From contig JAAWSO010000002.1 of assembly GCA_022801595.1 (NCBI GenBank), positions 143,663-207,662 on the forward strand: a stretch of 64,000 nucleotides of DNA, given 5' to 3'. Source of the stretch: Clostridiales bacterium (GTDB lineage: Bacteria > Bacillota > Clostridia > Oscillospirales > Acutalibacteraceae). A program made the position numbers and the translations under genes. Shown piece after piece: positions 1-8,138 of the stretch; positions within the stretch are counted from its first letter, which is position 1; the number at the start of each line of letters is the position of its first letter. The notes beneath the pieces were generated by a model. The model was not told the origin of the DNA. It worked only from the letters and a program-made list of their open reading frames with translations, and did not search any database.

Positions 1-2
1 AG

Positions 3-170
3 GACGCGGTGGCGGAGCTGTATCATCAGCGATATCCATGGTATCTTTCCTACGGGGATCTGCGGATTGAAAACAATTACGATGAGGATTTGACCCAGGA
101 AGAACTGGATACGCTTATGAATGAAATTTTGGAGGGATACCATGAAATTATTGGTAATCAATGGTCCTAA
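3..170 (+). CDS. C-terminal end of a CDS truncated by the window edge, possibly shikimate kinase
   Basis: Open frame 3..170 (DAVAELYHQRYPWYLSYGDLRIENNYDEDLTQEELDTLMNEIL...) ending in TAA and overlapping aroQ. The RxPxY-like tail and aro-cluster context suggest AroK. Confidence 0.45.
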   Translation, partial: DAVAELYHQRYPWYLSYGDLRIENNYDEDLTQEELDTLMNEILEGYHEIIGNQWS

Positions 171-576
171 CCTCAATATGCTGGGAATCCGGGAACCGGA
201 GATTTATGGCAGCGCCACTTACCAGGCTCTGGAGAATTTGGTTCGGGAGGCTGCTGCGGAAGCGGGCTTTGAGGTGGAGATTATCCAGAGCAACCATGAA
301 GGGGCGTTGGTAGACGCGATTCAGCAGGCTTATGGCAAGGCGGACGGCATTATCATCAACCCGGCTGCCTACACCCACACCAGCGTGGCGATTTTAGACG
401 CGCTCAAGACCGTCGCCCTCCCGGCTGTGGAGGTTCACATTTCCAATGTCAAGGAGCGGGAGGATTTTCGCCAGGTTTCCTATGCTGGAATGGCCTGTTT
501 CCATACCGTTATGGGAGAAGGCCTAGAGGGATACCGGACCGCGATTCGTGTGATGAAAGACAAATTATCCTCTTAA
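142..576 (+). CDS. aroQ: 3-dehydroquinate dehydratase, type II
   Basis: MKLLVINGPNLNMLGIREPEIYG N-terminal signature; GGAGGG RBS before the ATG at 142 (the ORF track starts at 121). Confidence 0.95.
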   Translation: MKLLVINGPNLNMLGIREPEIYGSATYQALENLVREAAAEAGFEVEIIQSNHEGALVDAIQQAYGKADGIIINPAAYTHTSVAILDALKTVALPAVEVHISNVKEREDFRQVSYAGMACFHTVMGEGLEGYRTAIRVMKDKLSS

Positions 577-639
577 ACAGAGGTTTATTTTATACATGAT
601 AGCAGAAAAGAATACCTTAAGAAAGGAATGATAACAGTT

Positions 640-1656
640 ATGATTATTACCATGAAGAAAAATGCGCCCGATTCGGAAATGCACGCCATTATTGAAAACC
701 TTGAGGGGATGGGGCTGAAAGTTACCCTAATTCAAGGTGCGGATTATAATGTGTTCGGAGTAGTTGGCGATACCACCCGGGTAGACGAAAAGCTGATTGC
801 GGCAAACCCGCATGTAGACCATGTTGCCCGTGTTGCGGCTCCCTTTAAAAAGGCCAACCGTCTGTTCCATCCCCAGGATACCATTGTGGATGTGGCCGGC
901 GTAAAGGTTGGCGGACAGGAAAATGTGGTTGTGATCGGCGGTCCCTGCTCCGTAGAAGGGGAAGAGCCTCTTCTGGAAATTGCCAAGGGTGTGAAGGAAG
1001 CAGGCGGCGCGATGCTCCGCGGCGGGGCTTACAAGCCGAGAACTTCTCCATATGCTTTCCAGGGAATGGGCAGCGAGGGTATCCTCTGCATGGTGAAGGC
1101 GCGGGAAAAATATGGTTTGCCCATTGTCAGCGAGCTAATGAGCGAAAGCAAACTGCCGGAGTTTGAGGAATATGTGGACTTGATTCAAGTCGGCGCGCGG
1201 AATATGCAGAATTTTGATTTGCTCAAAGCTTTGGGAAAATCCACCAAGCCGGTTCTGCTCAAGCGGGGTCTGTCCAATACCATTGAGGAGTGGATTATGG
1301 CGGCTGAATACATCATGGCGGGCGGAAACGAGAACGTGATTATGTGTGAGCGGGGTATCCGCACCTTTGAAAAATACACCCGGAACACACTGGATCTCAG
1401 CGTGATCCCGATCCTGAAGGAAAAGACCCACCTGCCGATTATCATTGATCCATCCCATGCGACCGGTGATTCCAAGCTGGTAGAATCCATGTCTCTGGCA
1501 GCCATTGCAGCTGGTGCAGACGGCTTGATTATTGAGGTACACAACAATCCCAAATGCGCATGGTCCGACGGCGCTCAGTCCTTGACGCCACCTGCTTTTG
1601 CTCAAGTGATTGAGAAGGGCCGCAAGATCGCTCAAGTAATCGGTCGGGATATCTAA
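640..1656 (+). CDS. aroF: 3-deoxy-7-phosphoheptulonate synthase, AroF/type I-beta with N-terminal ACT-like region
   Basis: GGPCSVEGEEPLLEIA, LRGGAYKPRTSPYAFQG and IIDPSHATGDSKLV motifs. Start may be 628 or 640. Confidence 0.93.
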   Translation: MIITMKKNAPDSEMHAIIENLEGMGLKVTLIQGADYNVFGVVGDTTRVDEKLIAANPHVDHVARVAAPFKKANRLFHPQDTIVDVAGVKVGGQENVVVIGGPCSVEGEEPLLEIAKGVKEAGGAMLRGGAYKPRTSPYAFQGMGSEGILCMVKAREKYGLPIVSELMSESKLPEFEEYVDLIQVGARNMQNFDLLKALGKSTKPVLLKRGLSNTIEEWIMAAEYIMAGGNENVIMCERGIRTFEKYTRNTLDLSVIPILKEKTHLPIIIDPSHATGDSKLVESMSLAAIAAGADGLIIEVHNNPKCAWSDGAQSLTPPAFAQVIEKGRKIAQVIGRDI

Positions 1657-1833
1657 GGAAGAAAACTTCCTTTTCTTTGGACATTTCGTTTGTATTGGCT
1701 TGTACTGGATATGCCGGTAACTTCGGAATGGAAAGAATCGGTTTGAAGTAGGAAAAGTTAAGCCGAAACAAATTTTCCAGGAAGCCGATTGGAGGCTTTC
1801 CTAATCAGAAACCATCCATGGAATATCGGATGG

Positions 1834-1858
1834 AAAAGCGGGCTTGCCCGCTTTTTTT
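1834..1858 (+). terminator. intrinsic terminator or attenuator between aroF and aroA
   Basis: AAAAGCGGGCTTGCCCGCTTTTTTTG hairpin plus T-run, immediately after a CCATCC/GGATGG hairpin. Confidence 0.75.
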
Positions 1859-1894
1859 GTCAAAAATTTTATATAAAGAAAGGGGATGTGTACC

Positions 1895-3175
1895 ATGAAA
1901 GTTCGCATCCATCCAGCATTTTGGGAGGAGGAAGCCCGGTCGATTCGCATTCCTCCTTCCAAAAGTATGGCCCATCGGGCGATCCTCTGCGCATCTCTGG
2001 CAAAGGGGAAAAGCGTGGTGCGAAACATCGCCTATTCCGACGACATTTTGGCGACCATCGCTGGCATGCGCCAGTTGGGAGCATCGATTGAAACCTTGGA
2101 AGATTCGGTGATCGTGGAAGGCATTGCCGATCATTACCAGGCAGAAAGTATGACAGTGGATTGCAACGAATCCGGCTCCACGCTCCGTTTTTTTATCCCA
2201 GTGTTTACCCTTTCCGGTAAGCCTATGACCTTTGTGGGACGGAACCGGCTGCTCAAACGGCCACAGGGTGTGTATGAATCCCTGTATCGGGAGCGGGGGC
2301 TGCGCTTCACTCAAACGTCCGATGCAATTACGGTAGAGGGTGGCTTAACGGCGGGAAGGTATGAGATTGACGGCAACATCAGTTCTCAGTTTATTTCCGG
2401 CCTGCTGTTTGCTCTGCCGCTTTTGGATGGGGATTCCACCATTGTGATCCGCCCGCCCTTTGAGTCCCGTTCCTATATTGAGCTGACCTTGGAGGCGCTG
2501 GCTCAATTTGGCGTGCATGCTTCCTTTGCGGATGACCATACCCTGTTGGTGCCGGGCAACCAGGAATACCATCCCTGCGATTACACCGTGGAAGGGGATT
2601 TTTCCCAGATGGCGTTTTTCGCCGTTTTGGGAGCGGTTCACGGCGACCTGACCTGTACCGGTATGCGTCTGGATTCTCAGCAGGGGGACAAGGCGATTCT
2701 GGATATTTTAAAGCAAGCCCAGGCCAGGATTATCCCATTACCGGATGGCTATACGATTATCAAAAGTCCGCTTCGCGGAACGGAAATTGATCTGAGCAAC
2801 TGCCCGGATTTAGGGCCGATTCTGACGGTGCTGGCTATGTACGCCCAAGGGGAAACTCGGATTATGAATGCCGGGCGACTGCGTTATAAAGAGTCTGACC
2901 GGATCGCAGCCATGGAGGAGGAACTCCGAAAATTTGGCGTGGAGATCCGCACCACAGAAGATGAGATCGTGATTTTTGGAAAGGAATCCTACCGCTGTAC
3001 CGAAGAAATTTTCGGACACAAGGATCATCGGATTGTGATGAGCATGGCAGTGGCGGCGGTATGCAGTGGCCAGCCAGCGACCATCCAGGGGGCCGAGTGT
3101 ATTCAGAAATCCTATCCCAACTTTTTTGAGGACTTACAATCCCTGGGGATTCCTGTGGAGGTGTTGGAGTCATGA
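1895..3175 (+). CDS. aroA: 3-phosphoshikimate 1-carboxyvinyltransferase (EPSP synthase)
   Basis: IPPSKSMAHRAILCASLAKG, ESGSTLRFFIP, RYKESDRIAAM and HKDHRIVMSMAVAA motifs; RBS before the ATG at 1895. Confidence 0.95.
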   Translation: MKVRIHPAFWEEEARSIRIPPSKSMAHRAILCASLAKGKSVVRNIAYSDDILATIAGMRQLGASIETLEDSVIVEGIADHYQAESMTVDCNESGSTLRFFIPVFTLSGKPMTFVGRNRLLKRPQGVYESLYRERGLRFTQTSDAITVEGGLTAGRYEIDGNISSQFISGLLFALPLLDGDSTIVIRPPFESRSYIELTLEALAQFGVHASFADDHTLLVPGNQEYHPCDYTVEGDFSQMAFFAVLGAVHGDLTCTGMRLDSQQGDKAILDILKQAQARIIPLPDGYTIIKSPLRGTEIDLSNCPDLGPILTVLAMYAQGETRIMNAGRLRYKESDRIAAMEEELRKFGVEIRTTEDEIVIFGKESYRCTEEIFGHKDHRIVMSMAVAAVCSGQPATIQGAECIQKSYPNFFEDLQSLGIPVEVLES

Positions 3176-4023
3176 TTGACCAAAGCAAACGATTTTTAAT
3201 TGTAGGGCTGGGTCTTTTGGGCGGCAGTTATGCCAAAGCGCTGAAGCAGAAGGGCTATTCCGTGTATGCCATCACCCGTAGTCAAAACACCATTGATTAT
3301 GCCCTGGCAAGGGGATGGATTGACGGCGGCTCCACAGAGGAAGACCCTGCCCTGATTGGACAAGCCGATTTTGTGGTATTCGGCTTATATCCGCACACCA
3401 TGATCGAGTGGATTGCCCGGAATCAAACGGCATTTCAGCCGGGAGCGATTTTGACGGATGTATCCGGTGTGAAATGCAATGTAGTGGACGTGATTCAGGA
3501 GGGCCTGCGGCAAGATGTGGAATTCATCGGTTCCCATCCTATGGCGGGCAAGGAGGTCAGCGGCGTACAGCACAGCGATGAAACCATGTTCCGAAGCGCC
3601 AATTTTATCATTACGCCTACGGAGAAAAATACGGAGCGAGGGATTGGATTTGCCCGGGAGCTGGCGGAACTGTTGGAATTCCAACACATCACCAGCCTGA
3701 GCATTGAGGAACACGATGAGATGATCGGTTTTGTGTCCCAACTGACCCATGCGGTGGCAGTGAGCCTGATGAATACCAACGACAACGCCCACCTGAAGGA
3801 TTATACTGGCGATTCTTTCCGGGATCTGACCCGGATCGCCAAGATTAACGAATCTCTTTGGAGCGAGCTTTTCTTTTTAAATAAGAAAAACTTAGTCCGG
3901 GAGATCGACGAGTTTATCGCTTCCCTCAATGACCTCAAGCAGAAGATTGCCGATGAAGATGACGAAGGAATTCGGAAGCTTTTTATCCAGTCCACCAAGC
4001 GAAGAAAATATTTTGATGAGTAA
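3172..4023 (+). CDS. tyrA: prephenate dehydrogenase
   Basis: GLGLLGGSYAKAL Rossmann motif; SHPMAGKEVSGV; QLTHAVAV; overlaps the aroA stop codon. Confidence 0.93.
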   Translation: MIDQSKRFLIVGLGLLGGSYAKALKQKGYSVYAITRSQNTIDYALARGWIDGGSTEEDPALIGQADFVVFGLYPHTMIEWIARNQTAFQPGAILTDVSGVKCNVVDVIQEGLRQDVEFIGSHPMAGKEVSGVQHSDETMFRSANFIITPTEKNTERGIGFARELAELLEFQHITSLSIEEHDEMIGFVSQLTHAVAVSLMNTNDNAHLKDYTGDSFRDLTRIAKINESLWSELFFLNKKNLVREIDEFIASLNDLKQKIADEDDEGIRKLFIQSTKRRKYFDE

Positions 4024-4029
4024 CCCTTT

Positions 4030-4059
4030 CCCTCAGGATTTTCCTGGGGGGATTTTTTT
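4030..4059 (+). terminator. intrinsic terminator after tyrA
   Basis: CCCTCAGG-ATTTT-CCTGGGGG stem followed by GATTTTTTTA. Confidence 0.8.
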
Positions 4060-4099
4060 ATGATTGAACACAAAAAACTGGGCAGAGATTCAGAGAATG

Positions 4100-4149
4100 T
4101 TCAACCAATCTTCACATAAGCACAGTAAACTTTTAACAGTACTTTAACA
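4100..4149 (+). promoter_or_regulatory. putative Pho-box-like (PhoP-type) direct-repeat array
   Basis: TTCACA (4111), ACAGTA (4122), TTAACA (4133), TTAACA (4144) at exact 11-nt spacing, with a weaker TTCAAC at 4100. Confidence 0.55.
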
Positions 4150-4177
4150 CATAACCGAATGAAAGGAGACTTGGATC

Positions 4178-4897
4178 ATGTTTGGTTGGAAAGCAAAAAC
4201 CGGAAGGGAAAAACAAGGGCTCTTGTTCCGCAACGAGCTTAAGCACACGATCAACCGCTCCGATTATTTGGTGCTGAAACAGAGGCTGAACGCAGTTGCA
4301 AAGCCGGATATTCACGCAGAAGACAACGGGGCGTATCATATTCGCAGTTTATATTTTGACAGTCCCGATGACAAAGCGTTGCGGGAAAAGCTGGATGGAA
4401 TCAGTCAGCGGGAAAAATTTCGCATCCGCTACTATAATTGGGATTCTTCTTATATCCGATTGGAAAAAAAGAGCAAACGGAATGGGGTGGGGAATAAGCA
4501 GTACGCACCGATGACCAAAGAACAATGCGAACAACTGATTGCCGGAGAGACCGACTGGATGCTGGATACTGGGATTCCCCTTCTGGTGGAGCTGTATGGA
4601 AAGATGAAATTCCAACAACTCCGCCCCAGGACTATCGTGGATTATACCCGAGAGGCTTATTTGTTCCCAGCTGGCAATGTACGAGTTACTATTGATTCCA
4701 ACATCAGAACCGGGCTGCAGTCTCTGGATTTTTTCAATCCAGATCTTCCGACCGTTCCCACGGGGCATCCAGACAAAATGATCCTGGAGGTCAAATTTGA
4801 TGATTTTCTGCCGGAGATTATGCAGGATGTGGTTCAGACTAAGGAGAGGCGCAGCGCGGCATTTTCGAAATATGCGGTCTGTCGTATGTATGCTTGA
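4178..4897 (+). CDS. polyphosphate polymerase (VTC) domain-containing protein
   Basis: RNELKHTINRSDYLVLKQRL, RSLYFDSPDD, REKFRIRYYN, RLEKKSKRNG, RVTIDSNIRTG and ILEVKFDDFLPE motifs of VTC/TTM-fold proteins. Confidence 0.85.
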   Translation: MFGWKAKTGREKQGLLFRNELKHTINRSDYLVLKQRLNAVAKPDIHAEDNGAYHIRSLYFDSPDDKALREKLDGISQREKFRIRYYNWDSSYIRLEKKSKRNGVGNKQYAPMTKEQCEQLIAGETDWMLDTGIPLLVELYGKMKFQQLRPRTIVDYTREAYLFPAGNVRVTIDSNIRTGLQSLDFFNPDLPTVPTGHPDKMILEVKFDDFLPEIMQDVVQTKERRSAAFSKYAVCRMYA

Positions 4898-4924
4898 TGG
4901 TTGTTTGGAAAGGAATGGAACAGT

Positions 4925-5596
4925 ATGACATTTTCGGATATTTTTAAGTCGAGTTTTTTAGAGAAGGTTACCACTTTCTCCGTTCTGGATACTGCGATTG
5001 CGCTTGCTTTGTCGTTTGTGGTTGGCCTGTTTATTTATTTTGTTTATAAAAAAACCTTCAACGGCGTTATGTACGCCTCCAGCTTTGGAATTTCCCTGAT
5101 CGGCTTGTCTTTAATTACCACGCTGGTAATTCTGGCCGTCAGTTCCAACGTAATCCTGTCCCTTGGTATGGTGGGCGCCCTGTCCATTGTCCGGTTCCGT
5201 ACTGCTATCAAAGAACCGTTGGACATTGTGTATTTGTTTTGGGCCATTGCTTCGGGTATTGTGTTCGGCGCGGGTCTCATTCCATTGGGCGTAATCGGCT
5301 CTCTGCTGATCGGAATTGTTTTGTTGGTATTCGGTAACTACCGGACCAGTGAGAACCCGTATCTTTTAGTGGTCAACTGTGACACCGAAGAAACCGAGCG
5401 TCAAGTGAAGGAAACGGTTCAGAACCAAGTGAAAAAACAAATGGTTAAATCAAAAACGGTTTCCTCAAAGGGGATTGAAATGACCATTGAAGTTCGGCTC
5501 AAAGAAATGTCTACCGACTTTATCAACCGGATCGCTTCCATGCCCGGAGTGGGAAATGCCGTTTTGGTCAGCTATCATGGAGATTATATGGGATAA
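4925..5596 (+). CDS. DUF4956-like integral membrane protein
   Basis: Several hydrophobic helices, GMVGALSIVRFRTAIKEPLDIVYLFWAIASGI motif, placed between VTC and CotH genes. Confidence 0.8.
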   Translation: MTFSDIFKSSFLEKVTTFSVLDTAIALALSFVVGLFIYFVYKKTFNGVMYASSFGISLIGLSLITTLVILAVSSNVILSLGMVGALSIVRFRTAIKEPLDIVYLFWAIASGIVFGAGLIPLGVIGSLLIGIVLLVFGNYRTSENPYLLVVNCDTEETERQVKETVQNQVKKQMVKSKTVSSKGIEMTIEVRLKEMSTDFINRIASMPGVGNAVLVSYHGDYMG

Positions 5597-5607
5597 GGGG
5601 GAGCCCC

Positions 5608-7917
5608 ATGATTACCAACCAATATCTGAATCGGATTACTGCTGTGCTGATGGCTGTAGCAGTCGTGATAACAGGAACCGTTTGGATCTGGACCCAATCC
5701 GATGGCTTTGTTTCCACCGGCACCCATTTTGATTATGAAGGCAGTTTGTTTGGTGAAAATACCGTGGCTACAATCGACATCCAGGTAGAGAAAACAGATT
5801 GGGAGGACTTGCTGGCTAACGCCACTGATAAGGAGTATATTTCGGCGGACATCACCATCAATGGAAAAACGGTTTCCAATGTTGGAATCCGTGCCAAGGG
5901 AAATACAAGCTTGAGTCAGGTGGCCATTGACGACACCACCGACCGCTATAGCTTTAAGGTGGAATTTGACCATTACATCACGGATCAAACCTACGACGGT
6001 TTGGATAAGCTGGCACTGAACAATATCATTAGTGATGCTACTTATATGAAGGAATATTTATCCTATCAAATGCTGGAGAGCATTGGGGTCGCGACCCCGC
6101 TCTATGGGTTCGCCAATATTACTGTAAACGGCGAGCCGTGGGGCCTCTATTTCAGTGTGGAAGTGTTGGAAGAATCCTTTGCCCAGCGGAACTATGGCAG
6201 CGATTACGGAAAACTATATAAGCCGGAAAGCGACATGGCCGGCGGGGGCAGAGGGCCACAGGAAGCGGAGGGATCAGGGGAGAAGCGTCAACAAGCGGAG
6301 TTAGCTTCTTTGACCGTTTCCGAAGGAGCGGGTTCCCAGGAAACCGATGTTGCAAAGCTGGAACCGGAACATTCCGCATGGGAGAACCCTGCCGATGTGC
6401 AAGCCGACGAACCGCGGCCCACATCCAGTAGTGTTGAGGGGACACAGGAAGGGACGGCTAGTCCGCCTGACGCAAATGGGTCCCCAGGAATGCAGGGAGG
6501 AGGACCCGGTCAGGGTGGAGGTTTTGGCGGTGGTTTCTCCTTATCGGGAGGCAGTGATTTGGCTTTTATCGACAGGAACCCAAGCAGCTACCCAGACATT
6601 TTTGATAACGCGGTATTTGACGTGACAGAAGCGGACAAACAGAAGGTTGTAGACGCTCTGGAGCATCTGGACGCTGGCGAGGATTTGGAACATTACTTTG
6701 ATGTCGATGAAATTCTCCGTTATTTTGCCGCCAATACCGCCATGGTCAACCTGGACAGCTATGTGGGGATGATGCAGCACAATTATTATTTATACGAGAA
6801 GGATGGAAAAATTTCCATTTTGCCTTGGGACTACAATCTATCTTTTGGCGCATTCCAATCAGGAAGTGCATCAGATGCGGTCAATTTTCCCATTGACACT
6901 CCCGTGGCTTCCAATATCGAAATGGAAGATCGGCCGCTATTGAATCAGTTGCTGGCAGTGGACGAATACAAAGAAAAGTATCACCAGTATTTGCAGGAAA
7001 TCGTGGCCAACTATTTTGACAGTGGGCTGTTTGAATTGACCATTACCAAATTAAACGCCTTGCTATCCTCTTATGTCAGGGAGGATGCCACTGCATTTTA
7101 TACCTACGAGGAATATCAGGCTGCCATCGAGGAGCTGAAAGAATATGGTGCATTGCGTGCCGAGAGCATTAGGGGGCAGTTGGACGGATCTATCCCTTCT
7201 ACCTGGGCAGGACAGCAGGAAGATTCTTCTGCTTTGGTGGACGCTTCTAGTGTCGATCTCAATGTTATGGGAACCCAGGGGGGAGGGAATATGGGCGGCT
7301 GGCCTGGAGGGCAGCGGAATGAGAATGTTCCTGCCTGGTCAGGCCAGGAAAACAATCGCAATCCATCTTCCGAATCCAGCGGACCGGGTGAAGCAGGGAA
7401 AACTTCCGAAGAAGCTCCCACTGGGACACCCCAAACCTCCGCTGAGGGAACAGACGCTCGAACTGGCGTGCCATCGGAACCCCAAGCGGGGAACGCGAGT
7501 GGCACACCAAACTCCTTGGGAGATTCTTCCCACGATACGTCTTCCAGTTCGATAGAACCCAGTGTCGGAGGTGCTCCTTCCGTTCCGCGAGGGGGCAATC
7601 GTCCAAGTCGACAAGATATGGGGTTTCATCTGGATGAAGAGACTCTCCAGCAGGTTATGACGATCCTCCAGTCGGGAGGAACCGGGCAGGAGTTGACCCA
7701 GGAACAAAACGATCAGCTTTTAGCCCTGGGAATCACGGAGGAACAAATCCAGACCATACAGGATTCCTTTGGAAACCGGCACATGCCTGGCATGGATTCC
7801 TCCAGTGGCCAAACGGCGATTTCTGCGCAAGCGTGGTGGATTCTTGGGGGATGCGTTGCCGCAATGGCAGCCGGATTACTGTTTGTGATCTTCTTCCGCC
7901 GCAGACGCTATCATTAA
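5608..7917 (+). CDS. CotH kinase family protein, C-terminal membrane anchor
   Basis: LNNIISDATYMKEYLSYQMLESIGVATPLYGFANITVNGEPWGLYFSVE and SILPWDYNLSFGAF motifs; low-complexity Gly/Ser/Pro regions; C-terminal TM segment plus FFRRRRYH. Confidence 0.88.
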   Translation: MITNQYLNRITAVLMAVAVVITGTVWIWTQSDGFVSTGTHFDYEGSLFGENTVATIDIQVEKTDWEDLLANATDKEYISADITINGKTVSNVGIRAKGNTSLSQVAIDDTTDRYSFKVEFDHYITDQTYDGLDKLALNNIISDATYMKEYLSYQMLESIGVATPLYGFANITVNGEPWGLYFSVEVLEESFAQRNYGSDYGKLYKPESDMAGGGRGPQEAEGSGEKRQQAELASLTVSEGAGSQETDVAKLEPEHSAWENPADVQADEPRPTSSSVEGTQEGTASPPDANGSPGMQGGGPGQGGGFGGGFSLSGGSDLAFIDRNPSSYPDIFDNAVFDVTEADKQKVVDALEHLDAGEDLEHYFDVDEILRYFAANTAMVNLDSYVGMMQHNYYLYEKDGKISILPWDYNLSFGAFQSGSASDAVNFPIDTPVASNIEMEDRPLLNQLLAVDEYKEKYHQYLQEIVANYFDSGLFELTITKLNALLSSYVREDATAFYTYEEYQAAIEELKEYGALRAESIRGQLDGSIPSTWAGQQEDSSALVDASSVDLNVMGTQGGGNMGGWPGGQRNENVPAWSGQENNRNPSSESSGPGEAGKTSEEAPTGTPQTSAEGTDARTGVPSEPQAGNASGTPNSLGDSSHDTSSSSIEPSVGGAPSVPRGGNRPSRQDMGFHLDEETLQQVMTILQSGGTGQELTQEQNDQLLALGITEEQIQTIQDSFGNRHMPGMDSSSGQTAISAQAWWILGGCVAAMAAGLLFVIFFRRRRYH

Positions 7918-7962
7918 ATTCGCTTACGAGATTTTTTCTTTTTCTTTTCATAACTAGGGAAT

Positions 7963-8006
7963 GGGATTCCAACGGCTCAGCCGATGGAGTCCTGTTTCCT
8001 TTTTAG
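7963..8006 (+). terminator. intrinsic terminator after the CotH gene
   Basis: GGATTCCAACGGCT/AGCCGATGGAGTCC imperfect stem followed by a T-rich tract. Confidence 0.55.
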
Positions 8007-8095
8007 GAAAGCAAACATCTGAACAGAAGATTGCGCATGGGTGAGGGCCCTAGGAGAAATGGAAGGAAAATATTCCGATAAGGGTTTCAAAAAAA

Positions 8096-8126
8096 AACAA
8101 CACAGGTTCCAAAAGCCTGTGTTGTT
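8096..8126 (-). terminator. intrinsic terminator of the metF-metH operon
   Basis: Perfect AACAACACAGG/CCTGTGTTGTT stem; T-run on the minus strand. Confidence 0.88.
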
Positions 8127-8138
8127 TAGGCGGGGAGA

